Shown here: piece by piece, positions 1 to 8,268 of the stretch
Position numbering within the stretch: the first letter of the stretch is position 1
Layout of the letters: every line of letters begins with the position of its first letter
Assembly: GCA_012522035.1 (NCBI GenBank)
Contig: JAAYLF010000284.1
Coordinates: 1-20,870, forward strand
Direction: 5' to 3'
DNA length: 20,870 bases
From: Clostridiaceae bacterium
GTDB taxonomy: Bacteria > Bacillota > Clostridia > UBA1212 > DUPL01
Translations under genes and position numbers: made by a program
Notes under the pieces: generated by a model
The model's input: only the letters and a program-made list of their open reading frames with translations
Database searches by the model: none
What the model was told of the DNA's origin: nothing

Positions 1-85
1 CGACCTTTTGGATATGGATTTCTTTCTACACGAAGATGATGGTCTGGAAGATGATATCGAGGAAGACGGATTTTTTATCTTCTAG
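1..85 (+). CDS. 3' end of an unidentified gene (partial, acidic C-terminus)
   Basis: The reading frame that begins at base 2 stays open from the window edge to a TAG at 83-85 and encodes 27 residues. They are strongly acidic (repeated D and E) and end in aromatic residues (GFFIF). No family can be recognised from so short a tail. It is the only frame open from the edge that ends before the terminator-like sequences, and it would be convergent with the topoisomerase genes. Real coding status is an inference; the start and most of the gene lie outside the window. Confidence 0.4.
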   Translation, partial: DLLDMDFFLHEDDGLEDDIEEDGFFIF

Positions 86-101
86 TCAAAACTCACCCCT
101 T

Positions 102-124
102 AATGTATATATTTTACATTTTTT
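102..124 (+). terminator. possible weak terminator after the plus-strand gene end
   Basis: AATGTA at 102-107 and TACATT at 115-120 can pair around a 7-base loop, followed by a T run through 124. The stem is only 6 base pairs and AT-rich, so strength is doubtful. Its place 17 bases after the TAG at 83-85 fits a terminator for that gene. Confidence 0.3.
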
Positions 125-168
125 CTGCCTTCTTCCTTATGCCGATATAGAGCAATTTCCTATAACAT

Positions 169-198
169 AAAAAATGGCAGGGTCAAAACCCTGCCATT
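169..198 (-). terminator. intrinsic terminator of the parE-parC unit
   Basis: An 11-base-pair perfect stem (173-183 with 188-198) closes a 4-base loop. Read on the minus strand it is followed by a run of six T (plus-strand A at 169-174). It begins one base after the parC stop codon at 200-202. It is a textbook rho-independent terminator. The plus-strand side is followed by a moderately T-rich stretch, so it may act in both directions. Confidence 0.88.
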
Positions 199-199
199 C

Positions 200-2395
200 T
201 TATTCTTTCTCATCCAACAAAGACATCTGCTGTACTTCCCTGTCATGAGGTTTTATGAAAGGTCCTGCAGCTGGAATGTTTTTCACTCTGTATGCATTCG
301 GATCCTTGAAGGACATCTCTTGAACTTTCTTCATGCTCTTCAGCACACAGCCTTTCCTTAACTTCATAACCTGTACGCCCTGGGAGCTTCTTGTTGTTTT
401 AAGCGGAATCATGCTGGAGTTGACAACCAAAGCTCTGTCATTCGAACTTACAAGAGCTATGTCCAGATCATCATGGGTTAATATGACATCCACCAAAGGA
501 GCACTGGAACCATAGGCATTGACCAGCTTTCTCCTGTTTGTCTTGGTTTCATAGCTTTCCAGAGGTATTTTTGACACCTTTCCATTCTCATATGCAAACA
601 GGATAAATCCTGCATAGTTGTCTGTCACTATCATATATAGTATTCTCTCATCCTCATCCATCTCAAGAATATTGGGTAGATACTCACCAAGGCTGCTGGC
701 CTTGCAATCAGGCAATTCATGCAGCTTGCACTTGTACACCACCGGCTTGCTTGAAACAAATATTATGTCTGATTTGTTGTGCCACTCCATCTCTTGGACA
801 ATATAGTCATCATCCTTCAGCTTCTGATCTGATGCAGAACGCAAAGATACAAGAGGTATCTTCTTGAAGTAGCTGTCTTTAGTGAGGAAAACCTTCAAGT
901 TGTAATCCTCAATCATTTCCTCTTCTTCTACAATAACAACCTCGTCCTCATGCATTATGTCGGTCTTTCTAGGTTTGCCGTGTTTCTTGGCAACTTCCCT
1001 AAGCTGCTTTTTTATCAGATCCTTTATCTTTTTTTCACTTCCCAAGGTATCCTTCAAGTCCCTTATGTCCTTTTCAAGGTTCTCAATCTCGCTGACCTTG
1101 TCAAGGATATATTCCTTGTTAAGATTTCTAAGCTTTATCTCGGCTATGAAGTTTGCCTGGATCTCGTCAATGCCAAAACCCCACATAAGGTTTGGAATAA
1201 CCAGGGCATCCGTCTCCGTCTCCCTGATAATCCTTATGGCCTTGTCAATATCAAGCAGTATCTTTTCAAGACCCCTCAACAAATGAAGCCTGCTTTCCTT
1301 TGTTTTGATTTCATGGGCAAGCTTTCTTTTTATACAGCCAATTCGGAACTCTATCCACTCCAGCAGCAGCTGGCGGACTCCAAGTAGCTGGGGTTTGCCC
1401 TTTATAAGTACATTAAAGTTGCATGAAAACGTATCCTGCAGTGGCGTCATCATGAACAGCTTGTTCATCAAATCATCAGGGTTTGTGTTTTTCTTAATGT
1501 CAATGGTAAGCTTCAAACCCTTAAGATCCGTTTCATCACGTATATCCACTACTTCTTTAATCTTGTTGCTCTTGACCAGTTCGGATACTGAATCAATTAT
1601 GGCTTCCACTGTTGTGGTGTATGGAATCTCATACACATCTATACAATTGTTCTTCTTGTCATATTTGTACTTGCTTCTGATTCTTATGGGGCCTTTGCCT
1701 GTCTCTATGATCCTGTTCATTTCCTTCTTGTTATATATCACAGTGCCACCGGTTGAAAAATCAGGAGCCTTTATTATCTTCAGCAGGTTCTCTTCAGGAT
1801 TGTCTATCAGGGCGCAGGTTGCCTCGCATATTTCAACCAGGTTGAAACTGCATATGTTCGTAGCCATTCCTACTGCAAGCCCCTGATTTGAGTTGACAAG
1901 TATGGTGGGGAAAGTGACAGGAAACAGTGTAGGTTCCTTCATGGTGCCGTCGTAGTTGTCCACAAAGTCCACCGTATCCTTGTCCAAATCGCCAAACAGT
2001 TCGGTACACAACTTGTCAAGCTTTACTTCCGTGTACCTTGCAGCGGCAAACGCCATGTCCCTGGAATACACTTTGCCAAAGGAACCCTTTGAATCAATGT
2101 ATGGATGCAAGAGAGACTCATTGCCTCTTGTCATCCTTACCAGGGTTTCATATATAGCCATATCGCCATGAGGATTCAGTTTCATGGTCTCACCGACTAC
2201 GTTGGCTGACTTCGTTCTGGGACCGTTAAGAAGTCCCATTTTGTACATTGTATACAAAAGCTTCCTGTGAGAAGGCTTAAATCCATCTATTTCAGGAATT
2301 GCCCTGGAGACAATGACGCTCATGGCATAGGGCATGTAATTAGATTCCAATGTTTCTGATATCTTTTGTTCGGTATATAATTTATTTTCTGCCAT
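200..2395 (-). CDS. parC: DNA topoisomerase IV-like subunit A (divergent type IIA)
   Basis: This is the DNA breakage-reunion subunit of a type IIA topoisomerase, expected to work with the subunit B gene just upstream to pass DNA duplexes and resolve supercoils or catenanes. The 731-residue protein has the GyrA/ParC N-terminal core: a GFKPSHRKLLY stretch near residue 38, the NPHGD segment near 74, and the catalytic tyrosine Y121 in AARYTEV. A long coiled-coil arm (about 350-470) and a degenerate beta-pinwheel C-terminus follow. No GyrA box is visible, which argues for a topoisomerase IV-like enzyme. The position equal to the quinolone-contact serine of GyrA (S83) is a methionine (NPHGDMAIYE). 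ATG at 2395 is preceded by AGAGGAAGG, and the gene starts 12 bases after the subunit B stop. Many Clostridia carry such a pair besides gyrAB, so the gene symbol is by analogy. Confidence 0.93.
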   Translation of the reverse strand: MAENKLYTEQKISETLESNYMPYAMSVIVSRAIPEIDGFKPSHRKLLYTMYKMGLLNGPRTKSANVVGETMKLNPHGDMAIYETLVRMTRGNESLLHPYIDSKGSFGKVYSRDMAFAAARYTEVKLDKLCTELFGDLDKDTVDFVDNYDGTMKEPTLFPVTFPTILVNSNQGLAVGMATNICSFNLVEICEATCALIDNPEENLLKIIKAPDFSTGGTVIYNKKEMNRIIETGKGPIRIRSKYKYDKKNNCIDVYEIPYTTTVEAIIDSVSELVKSNKIKEVVDIRDETDLKGLKLTIDIKKNTNPDDLMNKLFMMTPLQDTFSCNFNVLIKGKPQLLGVRQLLLEWIEFRIGCIKRKLAHEIKTKESRLHLLRGLEKILLDIDKAIRIIRETETDALVIPNLMWGFGIDEIQANFIAEIKLRNLNKEYILDKVSEIENLEKDIRDLKDTLGSEKKIKDLIKKQLREVAKKHGKPRKTDIMHEDEVVIVEEEEMIEDYNLKVFLTKDSYFKKIPLVSLRSASDQKLKDDDYIVQEMEWHNKSDIIFVSSKPVVYKCKLHELPDCKASSLGEYLPNILEMDEDERILYMIVTDNYAGFILFAYENGKVSKIPLESYETKTNRRKLVNAYGSSAPLVDVILTHDDLDIALVSSNDRALVVNSSMIPLKTTRSSQGVQVMKLRKGCVLKSMKKVQEMSFKDPNAYRVKNIPAAGPFIKPHDREVQQMSLLDEKE

Positions 2396-2407
2396 TTAAA
2401 CCTTCCT

Positions 2408-4375
2408 CTACATTAAATCCAGATGATCCAAAAACAGATGTCCATTCTCCTCGATATGCCTCTTTCTTTCATCCAAATTGTCACCAAGAAGCATTTCAAA
2501 GTAGTAGTTTGTCCGTTCGACATCCTCCATTACAACTTTAATGAGTCTTCGAGTCTCGGGATTCATTGTGGTCTGCCACATCATCTCAGGTTCGTTCTCA
2601 CCAAGACCCTTTGAACGCTGTATTGTATACTTCCCGTCCAGTTTTGAGATTATCTCATTCTTTTCCCGCTCATTGTATGCAAAATATGTCTTATTTTTGC
2701 AATTTATCTCAAAAAGCGGTGACTCTGCTATGAACACCTTTCCTTCCTTTATGAGAGTAGGCATAAGCCTGTAAATCATAGCCAAAACCAATGTTCTTAT
2801 CTGATAGCCGTCCACGTCCGCATCGGTACATATTATTATCTTGCTCCATCTAAGAGCATCCAAATCAAAGGTGGACAAATCCTTGTTGAACTTCGATTTT
2901 ACCTCGACGCCACATCCAAGAACTTTTATAAGATCCACAATTACGTCACTTTTGAAGATTCTACCGTAATCCGCCTTTAGACAGTTGAGTATTTTACCTC
3001 TAATAGGCATTATTGCCTGGAATTCCGAGTCTCTTCCCAGTTTTACACTACCGAGTGCGGAATCACCCTCAACAATATACAGTTCCCTTTTGTCTATGTC
3101 TTTCGTCCTGCAGTCAACAAACTTTTTGACCCTGTTTGTTATGTCAATGTTTCCAGAAAGCTTTTTCCTAATATTAATCCTTTGCTTTTCCGCCATTTCC
3201 CGGCTTCTTTTGTTAACCAACACCTGTTCAATAATTCTGTCTGCTTCAGCCTTGTTTTCAATAAAATATATTTCGAGATTCTGTTTGATAAATTCAGTCA
3301 TTGCTTCCTGAATGAATTTGTTGTTGATTGCCTTCTTGGTTTGGTTTTCGTAGCTTGTCATTGTTGAAAAGGAGTTGGTAACAACGATCAAACTGTCCTG
3401 TATATCCGCAAAGGTAATTTTTGATTCGTCCTTTTGATATTTTCCTTCACTTTTGATGTACTTGTCTATCTCGCTTACAAAAGCATTTCTGACAGCTCTC
3501 TCTGGAGAACCACCGTTTTCAAGAAAGCTTGAGTTGTGGTAATATTCAATCAAATTCACATGGTTGTTGAAGCAGAAGGCAATCTGCATCTTGACCTTGT
3601 ACTCGGGCTTGTCTTCCCTGTCCCTTCCTGATGTCTGATGTTCGTAATATTGAACGGAAGTGAATTCCTTGCCCTGACTGATTTCCTCCACATATGTGAC
3701 TATTCCCTTGGGATAATAGTATTCAAAACGCTGATTCGATTCTTCATCATACAGTTTGAACTTGACCCCTGCATTTACAACGGCCTGTTTTTTTAACACA
3801 GTCTGAAAAAACTCCAAAGGTATGTTAATATCCGTAAAAACCTCAAGATCAGGCTTCCATCTTTGGATGGTGCCGGAATGCTTGTAATCGTATTTTTCCT
3901 TTTTCAAACCGCCTATATTGATGCCTTTTTCAAAATGAAGCTCATATTTGTAACCGTCCTTGAATACGGTCACATCCATGTACTCTGATGTGTATTGCGT
4001 TGCACAGGCACCAAGACCGTTAAGTCCCAGACTGAACTCGTAATTGATGCCCTGGTTTGTTTTGTATTTTCCTCCTGCGTACAGTTCGCAATAGACCAGT
4101 TCCCAGTTGTATCTCTGTTCCTTCTCGTTGTAATCGACGGGACATCCGCGTCCATAGTCGCGCACTTCGATCGAGTGATCCTTAAAACGAGTAACTTCAA
4201 TGACATCTCCGAAGCCTTCACGGGCTTCATCGATTGAGTTGGCCAGAATTTCAATAAAGGTGTGCTGGCAACCCTCAAGTCCATCGGACCCGAGGATTGC
4301 TGCTGGACGGAGTCTGACTCTGTCCGCTCCCTTTAGAGAAGAGATGCTGTCATTATCGTATTCTTTTTTTGCCAT
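2408..4375 (-). CDS. parE: DNA topoisomerase IV-like subunit B (divergent type IIA, GHKL plus TOPRIM)
   Basis: This is the ATPase subunit of the type IIA topoisomerase, partner of the gene that follows. The 655-residue protein has, in order, a GHKL ATP-binding fold (EILANSIDEA near residue 42, RDYGRG, GLNGLGA), the QTK loop (ENQTKKAINN near 345), a TOPRIM domain with EGDSALGS and DADVDGYQIRT, and the tail motif RSKGLGE. These motifs differ from textbook GyrB/ParE (EGDSAGGS, DADVDGAHIRT, GLHGVGA), but the acidic metal-binding residues and the ATP-contact Asn and Asp are kept. Start ATG at 4375 follows an AAAGGGTG site about 11 bases upstream. Only 37 bases without a terminator separate it from the aldolase gene, so cotranscription with that metabolic gene is possible. 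Stop is TAG. Confidence 0.93.
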   Translation of the reverse strand: MAKKEYDNDSISSLKGADRVRLRPAAILGSDGLEGCQHTFIEILANSIDEAREGFGDVIEVTRFKDHSIEVRDYGRGCPVDYNEKEQRYNWELVYCELYAGGKYKTNQGINYEFSLGLNGLGACATQYTSEYMDVTVFKDGYKYELHFEKGINIGGLKKEKYDYKHSGTIQRWKPDLEVFTDINIPLEFFQTVLKKQAVVNAGVKFKLYDEESNQRFEYYYPKGIVTYVEEISQGKEFTSVQYYEHQTSGRDREDKPEYKVKMQIAFCFNNHVNLIEYYHNSSFLENGGSPERAVRNAFVSEIDKYIKSEGKYQKDESKITFADIQDSLIVVTNSFSTMTSYENQTKKAINNKFIQEAMTEFIKQNLEIYFIENKAEADRIIEQVLVNKRSREMAEKQRINIRKKLSGNIDITNRVKKFVDCRTKDIDKRELYIVEGDSALGSVKLGRDSEFQAIMPIRGKILNCLKADYGRIFKSDVIVDLIKVLGCGVEVKSKFNKDLSTFDLDALRWSKIIICTDADVDGYQIRTLVLAMIYRLMPTLIKEGKVFIAESPLFEINCKNKTYFAYNEREKNEIISKLDGKYTIQRSKGLGENEPEMMWQTTMNPETRRLIKVVMEDVERTNYYFEMLLGDNLDERKRHIEENGHLFLDHLDLM

Positions 4376-4412
4376 TAATACTCATACACCCTTTCTCTTT
4401 TTCTTTTGTATA

Positions 4413-6383
4413 TTAGTTCAACATGTTCTGACCGCCAGTAACAGGTATTGCCTGTCCTGTTTCATATTCCTGTTCCACCACATAGAATATTGCTCTGGCA
4501 ACGTCTATAATTTCACACCCTCTTTTCATCGGTACAAGATTTTCATAATGTCTTTTTACATCTTCAACACTCTTTGCTCCAGGCACTTTGCCTGCCTTGA
4601 AGTACTGTACAAACAGTCCCTTCTCAGGATCGGACCACAATGGACCGGAGAGAAGATTACCCGGGCAAATGGAGTTAACCTTGATATTGTAAGGTACCAG
4701 CTCCAGTGCAAAACTCTGAGTAAGACCTATTCCGCCAAACTTGCTTCCTGCGTATGCAAAGTTCTTGTTGCTGCCTGTCAGACCAGACTTGGAATTAATC
4801 TGAATTATATCCATGTAATAGTTCTTGTCGAACCTGCTCTGAATCTTCATTATCCTGGAAGCATATTTTGCACAAAGGTAATATGCGGTGTAGTTTATCT
4901 TCGTAACAAATTCAAACTTGTCAACAGTCATTTCCTCAAGACCGCCGGCAATTGCAACACCTGCATTACTTACAAATATGTCAAGGCCGCCGTATTCAAG
5001 AACAGTATCGTAAACCATGTCCCTTACATTTTCCTCACTGCTTACGTCAACCTTTACTGCAATCGTTGCCTTGCTGCCGTACTTCTTGTTCATCTCGTCG
5101 CTGTTTTCCTTTGCAAGAGGATAATTAAGGTCAGCAATTACAACATTTGCGCCTTCCTTGAGCATCTCTTCAGAAATACCCTGACCAAATCCCTGAGCAC
5201 TTCCTGTAACAATTGAGATTTTTCCATTCAATCTCTTTGCACTGCCTGAACCAAGGCTGACCTTTGAACGATAAGCTTCAACTTCCCAATTGCAAATAAA
5301 ATCAATCATGGCATCGGACATGAACAATGGTCCGCCAAAGGCTTTAGAATAAACACCTATCTTGATTGTGTCAAGGAACACATCCGCACAAATATCTGCA
5401 TTCTTCTTGCTTGTACCCCATGCAAAGTATCCAAGACCCTGTACGCAAACCACCTTGGGTTTGAAACCATGTTTCTCGGTGTATTCATTAATACCCTTTT
5501 CAATCAGTTCATACTGTTGGTCCATATCGTCAGCCTTCTTTACGAACAAAGGCCAAGGTCTGCAGTATACGATATGATCCGGTGAGTATGCGGAGGATAC
5601 GGGATAAAAGCTTTCCTCATTCTCCATAAATTTCAGAATAGCATTGTTGGTTCTGAAAGTAACAAAGGAAGTTCCACCATCTCTCAGGAGCATTCTGATG
5701 GCAGGTGCTGTCAACGCTGCTTTTTCCTTGTCAAAATCAGCTTCAGTCAAATCAGGATATTCCTTAATCCTGTCTTTTAATGCATCGAATATGAATTTAG
5801 TCTTTTCATCAATCTCTTCTTCGGAGTCTCCTGTAATGAATACACCATGGTTTTGCAGAATAATAATGTCAGCATCCTTGTTTGTCTTTTCCCTATACTC
5901 CTTCATTGTCGTGTTGAGGCATGATGCCAGAACATAACCAGGTTCAACCAGGTCTATCCAAATTATTCTGTCTCCAAACAATTCATCCGCAATTTTCCTT
6001 CCGTCTTTTCCGCAGGTAAGACCATTCAACATGGCTGGATGGGTGTGTACTACGAATTTGTATTGGAACAGATTGTGCAAAAGAGTCTCAACACTGGGAC
6101 GCTTGTGAAGTTCTGTCTTTTCTCTTGCGTCCATCATGTCCTCAAGAACCTGTGCTTCCCTTTCCGCAGCATCCTCTGAATATGTTTTGTTGAACATGGC
6201 ATTCAACTTGGCTCTGTTCATTTTCACAAAACCTTCAGCAGTAATTGTGGCAAGCGTGGTTCCAGAGCCTTTGATATATAGAAATTCTGAATCTTTGTAT
6301 GACGTGTTTCCGCCGCCTGCAAGAACAAAATCCGGATCTTGTCCGTATTTGTGTGAAATTCTGATAAGATCATTTAATGACAT
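4413..6383 (-). CDS. bifunctional class II aldolase / short-chain dehydrogenase (rhamnulose-1-phosphate aldolase-lactaldehyde dehydrogenase type)
   Basis: This fusion enzyme is predicted to cleave a phosphorylated or free deoxyketose such as L-rhamnulose-1-phosphate to DHAP and L-lactaldehyde, and to oxidise or reduce a product with NAD. Residues 1-280 form a class II aldolase/adducin domain: glycine-rich AGGGNTSYK near 22, E99 in RPSVETLLH, zinc ligands H113 and H115 in VHTHP, and H179 in LQNHG. Residues 385-656 form a short-chain dehydrogenase: TGSAQGFGQG near 393, NAG near 473, and YAGSK with Y544 and K548. Substrate is inferred from family layout. An upstream TTG at 6398 is in frame, but the ATG at 6383 sits 7 bases after a GGGAGG site, so it was chosen (656 residues). 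It has its own promoter and operator, and follows the RNase G gene where rplU-rpmA often lie in Clostridia. Confidence 0.9.
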   Translation of the reverse strand: MSLNDLIRISHKYGQDPDFVLAGGGNTSYKDSEFLYIKGSGTTLATITAEGFVKMNRAKLNAMFNKTYSEDAAEREAQVLEDMMDAREKTELHKRPSVETLLHNLFQYKFVVHTHPAMLNGLTCGKDGRKIADELFGDRIIWIDLVEPGYVLASCLNTTMKEYREKTNKDADIIILQNHGVFITGDSEEEIDEKTKFIFDALKDRIKEYPDLTEADFDKEKAALTAPAIRMLLRDGGTSFVTFRTNNAILKFMENEESFYPVSSAYSPDHIVYCRPWPLFVKKADDMDQQYELIEKGINEYTEKHGFKPKVVCVQGLGYFAWGTSKKNADICADVFLDTIKIGVYSKAFGGPLFMSDAMIDFICNWEVEAYRSKVSLGSGSAKRLNGKISIVTGSAQGFGQGISEEMLKEGANVVIADLNYPLAKENSDEMNKKYGSKATIAVKVDVSSEENVRDMVYDTVLEYGGLDIFVSNAGVAIAGGLEEMTVDKFEFVTKINYTAYYLCAKYASRIMKIQSRFDKNYYMDIIQINSKSGLTGSNKNFAYAGSKFGGIGLTQSFALELVPYNIKVNSICPGNLLSGPLWSDPEKGLFVQYFKAGKVPGAKSVEDVKRHYENLVPMKRGCEIIDVARAIFYVVEQEYETGQAIPVTGGQNMLN

Positions 6384-6437
6384 GGATTTTCCTCCCAAAC
6401 TATTATACTAACTAGGTGTTTAACGCACGCCTAATTT

Positions 6438-6455
6438 CGACATACTTGTATGTCG
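6438..6455. promoter_or_regulatory. perfect palindromic operator in the aldolase promoter region
   Basis: CGACATAC at 6438-6445 and GTATGTCG at 6448-6455 form a perfect 8-base-pair inverted repeat with a 2-base centre. It lies 8 bases downstream of the -10 box, at about +1 to +20 of the predicted transcript, a usual place for a repressor site. The CATACttGTATG core resembles sites of GntR-type regulators, but no regulator gene is in the window. A second, imperfect repeat (AGGTGT at 6415-6420, ACGCCT at 6427-6432) lies further downstream. Confidence 0.65.
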
Positions 6456-6463
6456 TTTAAGTC

Positions 6464-6492
6464 ATTTTATATCACCCACAACACATTGTCAA
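6464..6492 (-). promoter_or_regulatory. sigma-A promoter of the aldolase (-parE-parC) unit
   Basis: On the minus strand TTGACA (6487-6492) is followed after exactly 17 bases by TAAAAT (6464-6469). The -35 box is perfect and the -10 box has 5 of 6 consensus bases. It begins 2 bases past the RNase G stop codon, and the predicted leader of about 70 bases carries the palindrome at 6438-6455. Confidence 0.8.
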
Positions 6493-6494
6493 GT

Positions 6495-7625
6495 TTAGCT
6501 TCTTTTTCTGGTAATTTCCACAAGACCTAGTTTTGTAATATCTATGACGCTTGGCTGCTCGAAATCGTTTTTTGCCAGATTCCTCATGTACTCAAGCAGC
6601 AGTTCACCGTTTTCATCCTTCTGCATGTCAATAAAGTCGCAGACAATTATGCCTCCAATGTTCCTAAGTCTCAGCTGCCTCATAATCTCCCTGGCAGCCT
6701 CCATGTTTATTGCAAAAATAACATCTTCCTTTCCTTTTTTGGAAGAACCTTTAAACTTGCCGCTGTTTACATCAATAACAGTCATGGCTTCGGTATGTTC
6801 TATTAGAATGTAAGCACCGCTATCAAGCCAGACTTTCCTTCCAAGCAATTGAACCAGCCTGCTTGAAATATTCAGGATATCAAAAATGTCAAAGCCATTG
6901 TTTCCTACCCCAAGAGTCCTGACATTTAGTTTGGAATAACGTTTGATAAGAGAGTATGTCAGCTTGGGTTCGTCAGTATATATGTTCTTGTAAGTGCTGA
7001 TAGGATACTTTCTAATCATCTCGGTTGCAAGATCATCGCTTTCCCTCAGCAACCTGGGATTTCCGCCCGACCCATTAAGAGCCTTCAACAAAGATTTGTA
7101 CTCCCTAATCAAGGCCTTTGCCTCATTTTCAATATCTTCATGACTTGCATTGCCTGAATCGGTTCTCATAATCAGACGGATCCCGAGCTCCTCCACATCG
7201 TCAAGAATGTTCATTCCAAGATTCTTAAGTGATTCCTTCGTAGTTGCATCCGTAATCTTGCTGGATACCCTGACATCATTCTTAAGATTTCTTCTTCCTG
7301 CCATTAGAACGACATAAATGCCGGAAAGGGATATGTTTGTAGATACTGCCACTCCCTTGTCATAATGCTTTGCGCTGACCACCTGAACCATAACCATGGA
7401 GCCCGCAGCAACTTTTCCATCCTTGACAAACACAGATTCATCAAGTCCAATATCACAAAACGCAGTTCCAATACCTTCAACACAATCGGTCACTTTCGCA
7501 GCATAGATATTGCCGACAAGGTTTCTCTCTTCCTTTCTGTACTCGCATATCTCGCCGTTCTCAAGCAACACCGTCTCAATAACATTATCCTTTGTTTTTG
7601 TTTTAATTACCAGTTCCCTTTCCAT
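6495..7625 (-). CDS. rng: ribonuclease E/G family protein, short form without C-terminal zinc-link region
   Basis: This is an endoribonuclease of the RNase E/G family that acts in rRNA maturation and mRNA decay. The 376 residues contain an S1 RNA-binding domain (about 30-110, with the usual GIGTAFCDIGLDESVFV pattern), a 5'-sensor/RNase H-like part, and the DNase I-like catalytic domain with both metal-binding aspartates (VIDVNSGKF and CDFIDM). The protein stops right after the family block LGLVEITRKRS, so the CPxC zinc-link and the small dimerisation domain of E. coli RNase G/E are absent. A GTG at 7640 is in frame, but the ATG at 7625 gives the family-like N-terminus MERELVI; neither has a strong ribosome binding site. 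Either start lies inside the end of the upstream gene (23 or 38 base overlap), suggesting translational coupling. Stop is TAA. Confidence 0.88.
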   Translation of the reverse strand: MERELVIKTKTKDNVIETVLLENGEICEYRKEERNLVGNIYAAKVTDCVEGIGTAFCDIGLDESVFVKDGKVAAGSMVMVQVVSAKHYDKGVAVSTNISLSGIYVVLMAGRRNLKNDVRVSSKITDATTKESLKNLGMNILDDVEELGIRLIMRTDSGNASHEDIENEAKALIREYKSLLKALNGSGGNPRLLRESDDLATEMIRKYPISTYKNIYTDEPKLTYSLIKRYSKLNVRTLGVGNNGFDIFDILNISSRLVQLLGRKVWLDSGAYILIEHTEAMTVIDVNSGKFKGSSKKGKEDVIFAINMEAAREIMRQLRLRNIGGIIVCDFIDMQKDENGELLLEYMRNLAKNDFEQPSVIDITKLGLVEITRKRS

Positions 7626-8268
7626 ATTCAAGCAATTCACTCACTTTAAAAAGTTTTGTTCTGTGTATTCCCGTAATTTTTACATTCACCCCTGCGTGTT
7701 CGCAAAGTGCAATTAAGGCAACTTCAGGTCTTAGGTTGCTCGTATTGCCCGCATCCGTGATAATATGGAAAGCCTGATCATTAAATTCAAGACTGTGTAT
7801 CATAGGGCGTATGTCCACTTCCCTTTCTCTGTTTTTTGACTTTTTCACTATCACAAGCGGACTATTTGACTCATACAGCTCAATTACTTTCCTTGCATCG
7901 TCACCAGACATTTCCACCTTCACAACGTATTCCGACCTGGAAACCTCATTCATTATATTATCCGCGTTCGCAGAAAGTGCCTTTCCATCCAGAATACGAA
8001 GACCTTTTGGCATAACACTGTTCAAATCCCTAAAAACTTCTTCAGGAATCATGTCCTTGTCAAGATAGACGTCCACAAACTCGCATTCGCTTGTAACACC
8101 CAAAGGCAGCGGATTGCCAAATACAAAACGGGGTCTTGGGTTAAAGCCTTCTGTATACGCAACAGGCAGCCCACATCTTCTTGATGCCCTTTCAAACAAT
8201 TTCAGCGTATCAAGATGAGATATGTACTTAATCTCATCGCCTTTTGCATACCTTAGTCTAATTTTCAT
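7603..8268 (-). CDS. TIGR03936 family protein (DUF2344), partner of the upstream radical SAM protein
   Basis: This 221-residue protein matches the TIGR03936/DUF2344 family, recognised by the opening MKIRLRYAKGDEIKYISHLD, the block AYTEGFNPRPRFVFGNPLPLGV, and the end segment ITGIHRTKLF. Its reaction is not established. It nearly always sits behind, or is fused to, the TIGR03960 radical SAM protein and next to RNase G in Firmicutes, so a shared role in RNA or tRNA modification is a guess. A longer frame reaches 8361, but the ATG at 8268 fits the family N-terminus and has a G-rich site (GGGGGG) about 10 bases upstream. It overlaps the preceding gene by 11 bases and the following RNase G gene by at least 23, a tightly coupled arrangement. 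Confidence 0.87.
   Translation of the reverse strand: MKIRLRYAKGDEIKYISHLDTLKLFERASRRCGLPVAYTEGFNPRPRFVFGNPLPLGVTSECEFVDVYLDKDMIPEEVFRDLNSVMPKGLRILDGKALSANADNIMNEVSRSEYVVKVEMSGDDARKVIELYESNSPLVIVKKSKNREREVDIRPMIHSLEFNDQAFHIITDAGNTSNLRPEVALIALCEHAGVNVKITGIHRTKLFKVSELLEYGKGTGN

Noticed and set aside
950..1387. Plus-strand open frame of 145 codons inside the topoisomerase A gene
   Set aside because: Lies fully antisense to a well-supported gene and has no family motifs.
4200..5216. Long plus-strand open frame of 338 codons
   Set aside because: Antisense to subunit B and the aldolase, both strongly supported; its translation is low-complexity and Cys/Phe-rich as expected of a shadow frame.
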